A stretch of 64,000 nucleotides of DNA from Phymorhynchus buccinoides (taxonomy: Eukaryota > Mollusca > Gastropoda > Neogastropoda > Raphitomidae): NCBI GenBank assembly GCA_017654935.2, contig CM065711.1, positions 27,783,807-27,847,806 of the forward strand. Reading direction: 5' to 3'. The translations under genes and the position numbers were made by a program. The notes under the pieces are model-generated. The model was not told where the DNA came from, did not search any database, and saw only the letters and a program-made list of their open reading frames with translations. Positions 12,201-25,395 of this stretch are shown here, in pieces (within the stretch, counting starts at the first letter, position 1; the number at the start of each line of letters is the position of its first letter).

Positions 12201-15200
12201 AGTAATGTGACAGACAGACAGACAGACAGACAATTTGATATTTATTGTCTTCTTAGTAATGTGACAGACAGACAGACAGACAATTTGATATTTATTGTCT
12301 TCTTAGTAATGTGACAGACAGACAGACAATTTGATATTTATTGTCTTCTTAGTAATGTGACAGACAGACAGACAATTTGATATTTATTGTCTTCTTAGTA
12401 ATGTGACAGACAGACAGACAATTTGATATTTATTGTCTTCTTAGTAATGTGACAGACAGACAATTTGACCATTTGATATCTATTGTCTTCTTCTTCTTTC
12501 TCTAACATCCTACGTCATCATATTGACGGTTATGATGCATTACAAACGGGAGTTTCCGGTATAGAAATCAATCTGTAGGGAGTAAACGCTGCCCAGATGA
12601 TCAGCTCCAGGGAAAGGGAAGTGAGGGGGGAAGAGGGTATGGGGGGGGGGGGGGGGGGTTTGTTAAATCTGGGCTTTGAAGACCTCCACCGAGGCAGATG
12701 TTATTGCCTCAGGTGGAAGGCTGTTCCACTCACACACACAGCCCTGGGGAAGCAAGAAAACTTCCTGTAAAATGTATAAGGGGAAGGAACTTCTCGTAAT
12801 TAACTCCCTTTTTTATAAAAAAAGCTTCCTGTATTTTGTCTTTGTTGTCGGAAGAAGATCTGCTGCTATGTGTGACAGTCTTTCCAATGTAGGTCTTATG
12901 AGGGCGGGGGGGGGGGGGGGGGGGGGGGGAGGATAGTGATCGACAAGGGAGAAAGGTGACAGAGTGAGTTACTTAAGAAACACGTTCGCCTGCCAAATGG
13001 GTAATGCGTGACTGCAGCATGAGTGACCCGGGTTTGTGGAATCCCCCCCAAAAAAAAAAACCCACCAAAAAAACAATTGGGTAGGCGCTGCACTTGCGGC
13101 AGCGTGATCTCCAGGGGACAGCAGCCCGAAATTCACAGAGATAAGTCTCTGTTACTAGAATATACCAAATACCAAATTACCAAAAAGTATACAATACAAA
13201 ATTGCCATTGTCAACATCAAAACAATTAAATCAATTTAAAAGAATAAAGTAGAAGGGAAAATGCTCACATCGTTCCATTGCCGTGTGGCCAGAAATTAAA
13301 TGAAAATAAATGTCTAATATCTTGTTCAAATGACCAGGGCCTGTATTCACGTTGAGATAGCATGAGACTTAGCATGATGCTAACTTAGAAGCTCTTCCAA
13401 TGTCCTATAGGATTTAATAGGACTTTTGGAAGAGCTTCTAAGTTAGCATCATGCTAAGTCTCATGCTATCTCAACGTGAATACAGGCCCAGGTTTAGACA
13501 GAAAAGAAAAACCAGGCATCAGAACGGTCCGCGGATTTCCGCGGTTTTGGTAGCCACTGGCCGCGGTTTTGGCACTGCCGGCCGCGGTTTGTACTTCATG
13601 AGGCAGCGCGATCTTATTCTCAAATGGTATTCTTAAACGGTTTGTTTTCATACTGCGCCTTCGGAAAGGAAAAATCGCGGCCATGTTTGTTTTTTTTACG
13701 AGTTTAGAGCTCTCTAGACTCTTACTTTGACTGTTTCAGAGTTTGTTTTGATGACTGTGATTGTGATTTGGGTTTTAAATGAGTCGATTTAGAGGATATG
13801 ATGGCGGGAGACTACGATGATGTGAGAACTTTGAACTTTTCTGTGATAAATCGGGTAGCGAATGATCGCAATGATGCCGAGTTTTGTGGGGTCCGACTCG
13901 ATGTCGACTTCGAGTCATGGCGAGTGTTGTTCGTCCGCGGATTGGTTTCTGGAGTATTCTGATGCCTGAAAAACTTCTGAACTGTATTCAACAACAATGT
14001 TTTTTGATTTTATGTCTAAGCCTGGTCATTTGGAGACTGCTCGACTGTAAAGAGAGGAAGTATTGACTGTTGTTACTCAGGAGTAAGAGTGAATGTGATG
14101 AAAGTAGCGTGCATCTGTGCACATGCTCACCATTCGCTGTCATTGGCTTTTGTGTTGTCAGGTCAGCGAGTGGCCAAAGACATCATCGACTTCTGCATGA
14201 ATTACGTCAAGGAAACCGTCGACACACGGTACACCGGCAAACAGAGGAAAACCAAGAAGAGCAAGGTATACACTTTTTGCTGCACCCTAAATAAATATTT
14301 GATCAGTTGGAAGGTTGAATAATAGTGGGGTTGGTAACGGGCAAAAATAGCTTGGATGTGGACACGCCGGACAAAAGTACCAAACTTTGTGTATCACTTC
14401 TTTAGACCCTAACGAACACTTTTAGACGCTTAGATATGAGGTATGGCTCTTGGTCACGTGACGTCATTTCCTTTTGCAGCCATTGACACTAACTAATCTC
14501 TCAATGCCAAACTATTACCATTTTCTTACCTGTTAAGGTCTTTATGGGTTTTTTCGAATGTGCTGAATCCATTTCTGACACAAACAATCTGCTGGCCAAC
14601 GTTCTTTTTCTTGTCAAGCACCATCTCTGTGGAATTCTCTGCCTTCTCCTCTCCGACACTCCAACTCAGTCTCCTCATTCAAAACCTCTCTTAAAACCCA
14701 TCTTTTTCCTGCTGCGCCCTAAATATTTGATCAGTTGTCTATCGTTGTGTGCACGTGAGGGAAGATTGAATAAGAGGTTTGTGCTGTGTTTTGTGGTGCG
14801 TGTGTGTGAGTGTGTGTGTGTGTGTGTAGTGTGTGTGTGTGTGTGAGCATGAATGTGTGCATACATGTGTGCATTTTGGTTTTTGTGGGTTGTGTGTGCA
14901 CGCATGTGTATGTGTGTGTGTCTGTATGCATATGTGTGTGTGTGTCTGTCTGCGTGCGTATGTTGTGTGTGAGTATTTGTATGTGTATCCTCTAAGTCTA
15001 ACGTTTGTGTATGTGTGTTGGTGTATGTGGTCAGTCCGTGCAACTCAGTTGCTATGGCTTACTGAATGAAAGATGAATAATGAGTCAGTGTTGATAAATG
15101 TGTGTGTGTGGAGAGAGAGAGAGAGAAAGAGAGAGAGAAGAGAGAGTTGCTTTGTTGCTGGTTTGTGTCATTCTTGAAACACTATTTTTGTTGTCTACTT

Positions 15201-18200
15201 GTTGATGAATAATTGATTGTAAAGCGCTGGGGCTGTATTGTTGTGGCTATATAAATGTACTACTTTATTACTTTGCTATTAATTTTTTTTAATTTTTAGT
15301 GCCATAAATGAATGCATTTCAGTATAACTGCCGTCAACAAATAAGCTTTTTATGGGTGTTAGATGTACGAGAAGTTCTTACCCCCCCCCCCCCCCCCCCC
15401 CCAAGACTGTAGACTACATTTCAAATGGTTTTCAGTGTTGTATACTAGTTGATGTTATACTTTAACATAATTCCCCCAAAGACGCTTGTGGGCTCATGTG
15501 AGGGGTAATCAAAAACGGTATAAAATGTTCTATCCGTATTGATTATTATTATTATTCAAGGCCCTTTGTTGGGATGAATTTTTAGCCAGGGTAAGCATTA
15601 ATGAATGCATTTCAGTATACACTGCCGTCAACAAATAAGCTTTTTATGGGTGTTAGAACGTGGATAGACATGACTTACTAACCCCCCCCCCCCCCCCCTC
15701 CCTTATAAGACCTCCCCCCATAAGACTCCCTCCCACGTAAGACTACATTTCAAATGGTTTTCAGTGCAAGTTGTATAATAGTTGTTAGTATTCACTTTAC
15801 CATAATTACCCCAAAGAACGGCAAGTGTGGCTGCCCATGGTGGCGGGGTAATCAAAAACGAGTACACACACAAGGGCATGTTCTCATCAATAACCCTAGC
15901 TGATGCCACTTGTGGCATGCCTTGTTCAAGAGCCTTCCCCTGTTGGATGATCCCAAGGAGTAATTTTGCCGCCAGGGTAAGCCAACAACAAAGTGGCCGG
16001 TAATGTAAATGAGCGTCTTATAAAGGAGGTTCCACTAAACGGACTCCAACCCGGCTTAGCTACTTCTCATTTGCCCTTATATTGAACATCTTCCCTTAAA
16101 CATGACTCCCTCCCACTAACACGTATTCTCTGAGGCATTGAAAGAATTAAAATTACCTCCCTTATAAGACCTCCCGTTATAAGACTCCCTCCCACATAAG
16201 ACCTACTTCTCTGAGATATTGCCCTTCTTTGTAAGTATTAAAATTACCTCCCTTATAAGACCTAAATAATAATTATAATAACTCCCTCCCACATCGAGAC
16301 AAAGCTTCTACAATGATTGACATTGCCACACACTTTGTACACATATTAAAATTACCTCCCTTATAAGACCTCCCGTTATAAGACTCCCTCCCATGTAAGA
16401 CCTACTTCTCTGAGACATTGCCCTTCTTTGTAAGTATTAAAATTACCTCCCTTACGAGACTGCCTCTCTTATAAGACCTCATTTTGGATGATTTTTGAAG
16501 GTCTTATACGGGAGGTTCCAGACTCCCTCCCACATAAGACCTACTTCTCTGAGACATTGCCCTTCTTTGTAAGTATTAAAATTACCTCCCTTACAAGACC
16601 CCTCTCTTATAAGACCTCATTTTGGATGATTTTTGAAGGTCTTATACGGGAGGTTCCACTGTATAAGACTCCCTCCCACATAAGACCTACCGGTACTCTG
16701 AGACATTGCCCTTCTTTGTAAGTATTAAAATCACCTTGACCCTTCCCTTACAAGACCACATTTTTGCTGATTTTTGAATCTTAAGGGAGCCACTGTACAA
16801 GTGGTGTTGCTAAGACCACGCCTCTGCTCCCTTCTTTGAAGTATTAAGAACCTCGCAGCCACACCTCCCTTATACGACCTCATTTTGGATGAATTTTGAG
16901 GTCTTATAAGGGAGGTTCCACTGTATAAGACTCCCTCCCACATATACCTACTTCTCTGAGACATTGCCCTTCTTTGTAAGTACAGTGGAGACCCCTCCCT
17001 TATAAGACCTAAGATTTCTTATACCATTCCACTAAGACTCCCTCCCACATAAGACCTACCGGTTCTTTAAGACATTGCCCTTCTTTTTGTTTGTTGCTGT
17101 CCCATTAAACAGTGGCGTTGCTCCCTTATCATTCCGACCTCCCATTAGCCAGCACGTCCGCAGAATCCCATCCAAGGGGAGCTAATCTATGTACTTCTCT
17201 GAGACATTGCCCTTCTTTGTAAGTACAGTGGAACCTCCCTTATAAGACCTCCCATTATAAGACTCCCTCCCATAAGACCTACTTCTCTGAGACATTGCCC
17301 TTCTTTGTAAGTATTAAAATTACCTCCCTTTAAGACCTCCCATTATTAGACTCCCTCCCATAAGACCTACTTCTCTGAGACATTGCCCTTCTTTGTAAGT
17401 ATTAAAATTACCTCCCTTATAAGACCTCATTTTGGATGATTTTTGGAGGTGTTATAAGGGAGGCTCCACTGTAATGGGAAACAATCCACAGATAAGCCGC
17501 ATCAGTCTATAAGCCGCATGGGCCAAAGTTGAGGGGAAAAGTAGCGGCTTATAGTCCGCATTTTACAGTATTTATTGATTCGTTTCTCAGCCGAACCCGG
17601 CAGATCTGGTGGAAGTAACGGACGCCACGTTCAACAAAGAAGTGCTGCAGCACAAGGGATTTGTGATGGTGGAGTTCTACGCCCCCTGGTGTCAGCACTG
17701 CCAGCAGTTAGCGCCCCACTGGAAGCAGGCCGCCACCGATCTGAAAGGCAAGGTCAAGGTGTGCGCCATCGACGCTACGAAGTACACTGTCTCCGCCAAA
17801 AAATACGGGGTATGTAATGAAATGTTGAAAAATATGTGATGGTGCATGGGAAAAGCCATCATAAGTCGCTCAGAATGTTTTTGAGCAAAAGCCCCCAAAA
17901 TAGGGCATATCTATGTCTATTTTTATGTATTCTACATGCATGGTAGACCTCCGCGAATCGCGGAAAATCTGTGAAAGTGAAAATTTGACACCCCCCCCCC
18001 CAAAAAAAAAAAGGCGGGGTAAAAATTTGCTCGTGTGCCTAAAAATTATGTGCGTTAAAACCTATGCAATGGCTTTGCGGAACCGGATGTGAATGACTGA
18101 ACAAGCAACTTCCCGCCAAAGTTAGCAGTCGTACGCGGCCTAGCTCACGCCACACGTTTCCAGATTTGTGATCCTAGTGCTTCTTCTTCTTCTTCTTCTT

Positions 18201-20718
18201 CATTTTGACGCCCAACTTCATCATTTTAGTTGGAGTCACCATCTTTCAAATGAAATGCAGAATCGGTTGGATATTCTTCCACGAAACTCACTTTGCCCCC
18301 ACTACCATGCCTGATTCTACCAGTTTCCACAACATGAAAGACAATTTTTGAATTTCTTTGTTTATTTGATCGTTTTTTCAATCAAGTCAATAGAAAGAAA
18401 GAGGCAGCATTCTGTCTTCTATGTCCGATGTCTGCAAATGATCTATCTCGAATGCCAAACTTCAAATAATTATCAAATAAAACCTAGTCAAGATAACTCA
18501 ATTCGGTGTTCTGTGTATTAACAAGGAATCTTTGCTCCATCATGAAAAATTAAAATCGCATGTATGCCAAAATTCCATTATGTCTGTTTTTCCCGTGCAC
18601 TTTCAGATATGTTGGGAAATATGTGACCCCGCACCACGAAAGGGACATTAAGTCGCTGGGCTAGTTTCTCACAACAGGCTGGAAAGTCGAAAATCTTATT
18701 TTTGGGGTCAATATTGAGTTATGGGTATTTTCGTGCTATCTAACATCTTATCTTTTATATATCGCCGCCTGCATGCAATACAGACATAAGTCGAATGACG
18801 TCACTTCACATGAGGAATGGAAAACTCAATATTTTGGTCATTTCAGGCCACATAACGTCATTTTTTTGTTCCTTTAGCGTCACCATCAGTGTTTTATCTT
18901 TGTAATTGTTGTTTTACAGCTTTGTTAGATGATGCAGCTTGTCTAGATCAACTGGTAAGTCCAACACATCGAGGATGACCAATTTTGAGTTATGTCTCTT
19001 TTGCATGCGGACGGCGATTTATAAAGGACAATTTTTTAAAGTGGTCTTTTAAGTGCTTTAACACGAGTAGGTCAATGCATTTTCTTCAGCTAGGCTAGAC
19101 TTTAGACTGTGTTTTCAGCACCTCTGTGTGTCGCCTCAGCTTCTGTTGGAGCTCCATCCCTTCCGGTCAGTTTTGACATCTGATGTCATGGTAAGTGGGG
19201 CACTCTTGGAGGATGTGCTCTGGGGATTGGATTGGATTCCACAAAGGGCACTCACTGCTGTGTGTATGTCAGGTTGATCCTGTGAAGGTGTGACAGGAGT
19301 CGGCAGTGTCCCGTTCTCAGTCTGAACAGAATCACCTGTTGTTGACGACCGAGGCCTTGGAGATCTATCATCCTTATCATTTTCGATTCCAAGACGGTTC
19401 CTCCGCCATTCATGGAACCTGGTGCGCAGGATGGTTTTCGCACCTTTAAGACCTCATTTTGGATGATTTTTGAAAGTCTTATAAGAGAGGTGCCTCTGTG
19501 CAATCCAGTACACTTCATGCGGTTCCAATTTCCACGTGATTGGTTTTTGTTCAGATTGACGGCTTTCCCAAAATCAAGACGTTCTCGTCGGGGGTGCAGC
19601 AGGAGGACTACACTGGAGCGCAGAATGCGCCCGCCATTGTGGACTGGGCCATGGAGAAGTCTGGAGCCAACCTCATCATCCCAGAAGTGATACAGGTGAT
19701 GTCTAGTGTGTGTGTGTGTGTGTGTGCTGATGACCACCATTGTGAACTGGGCCGTGGAGAAATCTGGAGCCAACCTCATCGTCCCAGAACTAGTACAGGT
19801 GAGATCTAGCGTGTGTGTGTGTGTGTGCTGATGCCCGTCATTGTGGAATGGGCCACGGAGAAGTCTGGAGCCAACCTCATCGTCCCAGAACTGATACAGG
19901 TGAGATCTAGCATGTGTGTGTGTGTGTGTGTGTGCTGACGGCCACCATTGTGAACTGGGCCATGGAGAAGTCTGGAGCCAACCTCATCGTCCCAGAACTG
20001 ATACAGGTGAGGTCTAGCGTGTGCGCTGACCATTGTAGACTGGGCCATGGAGAAGTCTGGAGCCAACCTCATCGTCCCAGAACTGATACAGGTGAGGTCT
20101 AGCGTGTGCGCTGACCATTGTAGACTGGGCCATGGAGAAGTCTGGAGCCAACCTCATCGTCCCAGAACTAGTACAGGTGAGGTCTAGCATGTGTGTGTGC
20201 TGACGACCACCATTGTGGACTGGGCCATGGAGAAGTCTGGAGCCAACCTCATCGTCCCAGAACTAGTACAGGTGAGGTCTAGCATGTGTGTGTGCTGACG
20301 ACCACCATTGTGGACTGGGCCATGGAGAAGTCTGGAGCCAACCTCATCGTCCCAGAACTGATACAGGTGAGATCTAGCATGTGTGTGTGCTGACGACCAC
20401 CATTGTGGACTGGGCCATGGAGAAGTCTGGAGCCAACCTCATCGTCCCAGAACTAGTACAGGTGAGGTCTTGTTTTGTTTTTCTTCGTTAACCCCTTCCC
20501 TGCCCAGTCCCCTGTCTACTAGTGGTGTGTGATGTCATTGATGATGTCATCAGTTTTGATGTTGTAGTCTTGGAGTGATGGTTTTCGGTTTAGACAAGTC
20601 AGGAAAGGTTGATATATCTCTAGACCGTTTTCTCAGATTGAAAAACCCTTGAAAACTCCTTGAATTTTGTTCCACTTCAAGAGTAAGAACCCTGGTGTGT
20701 GTGTGTGTGTGTGTGTGT

Positions 20719-20753
<35 letters not shown>

Positions 20754-22632
20754 CGTGTCTGTGTGTGTGTGTGTGTGTCTGTGTGTGTGTGTGCATGTAT
20801 GTGTGTGTGCGTGTGTGTGTGCATGCATGTGTGTACGAGTGTGTGTGTGCGTGCATATGTGTGTGTGCGTGCATGCGTGTGTGCGTGCATGTGTGTGTGT
20901 GCGTGTCTGTGTGTGTGCGTCAAGTCAAGTCAAGTCAAAATCATCTTTATTGAGGGTTAAAGAATAAGTTGACAAAGCTTTTTTTTCCATCCTGCCCTCA
21001 TGTGTGTGTGCGTGTGCATGTGCATGCGTGCGTGTTTACGCACATGTGTTTATGCGTGCAGATTACTAGTGATGAGGTCCTAAAGGAGACGTGCGAGGAA
21101 AACCAGCTGTGTATCGTTTCCGTATTGCCGCAGCTTCTCGACTGTCAGGCCAAGTGTCGTAACAGCTACCTGGGAATCCTGAAACGACTGGCCGAAAAGT
21201 ACAAGCAATACCAGTGGGGGTGAGAGAACAATAATCTTCTTCTTCTTTGTTCACTCAGACAGTTTCCTGTCGCATGAGCGTAGATGCGTCATGCTGCCAT
21301 TATGCGCCTAACTAAGAAATAGTTAGGCCCCAGCACGTCCGACTTCCCGGCTGAAGAAATCTTTGTAAGAATTTATAGAAAAAAAGGCAGGAGAATGGAT
21401 GGACCAGTGAGATAGACTGATAACAGATGACAGTAAGCAAAGGGAAAAGGCAGAGTCAAAGAGAGTGACAGAATTAGAGGAAGTTACAAGCACAGAACTT
21501 CCAGAAGGTGGGGGAACTATTTGTACGAAAGACCCCCCGGTATCCCCACGAGGGGAGAGAATAATAATAATAATAATGTTATTGGCTCACTCGTGTTAAA
21601 GACACACTGACCCACCGCGATTAAGTCCCTTGCTTTTTTTCTGAGTAGCTGTGACCCACATGCAAATGCCTCCCCCCAACTTGAAATTGAGGCTGCTCTT
21701 TAAAATGTTGTTTTGTTTTCAATTTGGGGGCATTTGTATGGGAGTAAAACAAGATTTCTTAACAGCTAGAAGAGGGGAAACCCGTGAAACACGTGATGTT
21801 GACACGTGATCTGGTGGGTCTTTAACACAAAGTGAGTCTATAGTATGATAGTTGTTCGGTTGTGTGTGTGTGTGTGTGTGTGTGTGCTGCGTCCGTGGTC
21901 TAATCTCCAAACTTTGACATTGGCATTTTCTCGGGAAATAGAAGGCGTACATTGTTCAAACTTTGCACACATATAGATGTCTATGCAAGCTTTCAAACAA
22001 TAATGATTTTGATAATTAAATTACTTAAAGCAACACTGTAAACAGATAACAAACAGATAACATTTTAGATTAGTGGGTTAGAGAGCATTCAACAGGCAAC
22101 TTGAGTTAAGAAAGTATTCCACAGTGAAAGCCTCGTAGCTCATTGCTTAGAGCTTCTGACTCTCATGTCAATGGTTCCGGGTCCGATTCTTGGCACAGGC
22201 ACTTTTTATATATTTTTTAAGTTGTATCCATTAACGGTAGTTTCATTTGTGCTTTAAAATGTTATTGGCAATCTTGTACTTTAGACACCCCCCTCAATCT
22301 TTGTTTGTTGTTGTCCCCCATGTGCCTGTTCGAGTGAGCCTTGAAGGCTTTGCCTCTTGTTTCATATAGCGCTAAAATCCATACAGTAGTATGCTAGACG
22401 CGCTTTACAAAGGTGAGAAACGTGCAGTAAAATCAACAAGGTAGTCATACTACCAACATTCCAATGCAATGAAATAAAGTAACAAAAAATAACATGATTC
22501 TCACTCACAAAAACAGTGTAGAGTGGCACAGTGGTAACGCGTTCGCTTCGTGTCAAGTAAACCCGAGTTCGAACCTGGGTACAGGGGATTTTTCCTCTCA
22601 CTTTGCACCAGGCCTTACGGTCTGAACGTGGA

Positions 22633-22663
<31 letters not shown>

Positions 22664-25364
22664 CGTGTGCCCATGCACTTAGCACACGTTAAACCCAGTG
22701 GCAACGAAAAAGTTGTCATTTGGTCAAAAATTACCCCACCCCCCCCCCTTTCCTTCCTCATCAGTCACACCAAAAAAAATTGCATGCCTCTGGCTGCGAC
22801 GCGCTCTCCAGGTGGGAGCAACCCGATTTTCACAGAGATGCCTCTGTGACTATAAAGTACCTAATAATAAATCTAATAAATCTATAAAATAAAATAAATC
22901 TAATAAATCTTTTTCTCTATACTAACAAATGTCCCATATGTGCCTTCCCAGGTCGAGAGGACGTAAAGCTTAAAGTTACATACATACAAATCTTTTTCTC
23001 TGAAAATCGTCTATTGACATGTTTGTTTGGTTGGTTTGTTCCTTGCAGCTGGCTGTGGGCGGAAGGGGGGGTCCAGCCAGCCTTGGAAGCGTCCCTGGAA
23101 ATGGGGAGCTTCGGTTATCCCGTGAGTTAATGGGTTTCAGCTTTTTTGTCTCCTTTTCTTTGTGTCGCCAAAGTGCTCTTTGGAACTTCTTCTTCTTCTT
23201 CTTCTGCGTTCCCATGCAGTATGGCCATAATGGGTAAGGCACGTATGTGTCCGTTTTTCAGTTTTCACTGGTCTCCCCGCTATGTGTACTGCCGCCACAC
23301 ATTCCGATTTCGGAGGAGCTCAAAGGAGAAAAATTTGGAACATTTTTTTGAAAAAAGGCGGGAGAATAAGTCAGAAAGATAGTAGATGATAGAAAGCAAA
23401 GGGAAAAGGCAGAGTCAAAGAGAGTGGCAGATTAGAGGAAGTTACAAGCACAGAACTCCCAGAAGGTGGGGGAACTATTTTTACGAAAGACCCCCCCAGT
23501 ATCCCCACGGGGAGGCTCTTTGGAACACATTTCTACTTTCCTCCGAAGTCGGAGTGTGGCTGCCTACGTGGGTGGGCGTGGTAATCAAAAACGGTCATAC
23601 ACACGTAAACGTTCTCATCCCTAGCTTGGTACATTTGTACCATGGTGTTCAAGTGCTTCGGCTGTTAGTGTTGGGATGATCCCTGGAGTCTTTAAGCCAC
23701 TTTGAAGAGCCAGGGTACGACAACAACAACAACACATTTCTGCTAAGAGCAAACTACATATTCATACGCAGGCCTGCCTACTGCTACGATTTGGCCGTAG
23801 CAGCTACGAAAAAGAAAGCTTTGCTACTGAGCTACGGCAACCTTAATGTTGCTACGGAAAAAAACAAATTGCCGCCGCATTTTATTTTTGCTTATGCCGT
23901 TCCCGGTTTTGTCGGCTTCTAAGAGCAGACGCCGTGTCACGCGCGATAACCTAGTCACTTCCGTTTTTATCAAAGTGACTGCGCATGCATTCTTATTACT
24001 TTCTCTGAAAAAAATGGCGGACTCCAGCAGCAGTAGCGATTCGAGAGATGTTTCAAACGAAGAAAAACGAACCCAAACTTGAAAACGAAAATCATCTGGC
24101 ACACCATCTTGTTCTAAGAAAAAACATTGGCCTGCCGCACAAGTTTTTAAAATAGCTTACACGGAGGAGTGGCCTTGCATCGTCAGAAGTTGACTCGGTG
24201 CGAACCATGCTCGCTGCAGCGCAACCTCTGCCATGCGGACTTCTCTGTGAATCATGGCTGTAGAGACGATACGTTCAATCGGCGAAACATATTAAGCAGT
24301 GCGTTTCGGCTCAGGCAGAGAACAAATCGATTGCCGTTGTTTGTGGATGCTACGGAAAAATTTGCCATGCTACTGAAAATTGATGGCTGGGCTACTGATT
24401 GGGAAAATTCCAAGTAGGCAGGTCTGCATACGTGTCTTTGTCTGTCTAGTACATAAATAAACAAAAGTAAACTGGCCTGAAGACGCATCTTTAAAAAAAT
24501 ATATTTCTGTTAATTTCTGTCTGTTCATCCACCCTCAGTCCACCCTGTAAAGATTTTTAAAAAGAATTTAATTTGTGTTTTATGTAAATGTTTTAAATGT
24601 GAGTTGTGGGCTTGCGGTAAGATTGCTTTTTTTTTTCTCATGTAAAGCGATTTTTCTAAATAAATTTTAAGTACAAGTATTGTGTGCGTGAGGTAAGCTT
24701 ACTTTTTCCCCCATGTTTTTATATAAAGTGCAGTGAGTCCTACTGTGTCAGGAGAATAGCGCTGTAGAAGAATTATCTATTATTATTATTGTTAAACAAC
24801 TGGTTTCCGCCTATATGTTCCTGCCTGCGCTGTGTGCCTATCTTCACCCTCCTCCAAACCTTTTTCCTCATCCTTATCTCTACCAGTTCAGGGGCGGATC
24901 TGGGGGGTGAGGGGGTGTTTACAGGGTTTCCGGAACCCCCCCCACCCCCAACCTCCCAGCCTAAGAAAAAGAGAAGAACCCCCTGTTGCCCAAAATGTAC
25001 ATTATAGAAGGGTGAAAAGTACGAAAATGACTCGATTTTTGGATTAATAAGCAATAAAATGCCAATGTAGCGCCTCGCAAATAGTGTAAATGAGTGTTAG
25101 TAGGTAAGATAGGCCGTGAAAGGAGTTTCTGAAACACCCCCCCCCCCTCCCCTGTACCTTATGATCGACAAGTGTGTTTACGTGCAAGATAGGCAGCAAA
25201 ATGCTGTGTGTGTGCTTGCGTGCGTGAGCGCCGCGCACGCGTGTGTGTGTTCTTCAGTTTAACGTCCTTCCACTAAAAGGGATTCAAACAAAAGTTTGTG
25301 CGTGTGTGTGTGTGTCTAACCATCTCAATGTCTGTGTGTGTGTGTGTGTGTGTGTCTAACCATC

Positions 25365-25395
<31 letters not shown>

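Larger units (their letters stand above)
12491..14161. other. Intron 4 remainder: SINE copy and hAT-like element
   Basis: About 12580-12900 has poly-G tracts and no recognised coding sequence. About 12945-13150 is a plus-strand SINE (ACGTTCGCCTGCCAAAT, CTGCAGCATGAGTGACCCGG, ending ACAGAGATAAGTCTCTGT). A hAT-like element with a nested palindrome occupies 13328-14031. The last 130 bases lead into the exon 5 acceptor. Confidence 0.7.

Noticed and set aside
10684..12490. CRISPR-like array
   Set aside because: The units are contiguous with no unique spacers, the sequence is eukaryotic intron, and variation is only in GACA copy number.
18590..19090. Possible extra exon in intron 6
   Set aside because: Exons 6 and 7 already join in phase at the conserved YG/IDGFP position; the sequence between matches dispersed repeats.
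22515..22590. tRNA gene (GAGTTCGAACC box B)
   Set aside because: It has tRNA-like promoter boxes but no convincing cloverleaf with a full acceptor stem, and it is continuous with a SINE body. The same applies to 22125-22200, 28480-28585 and 49195-49265.
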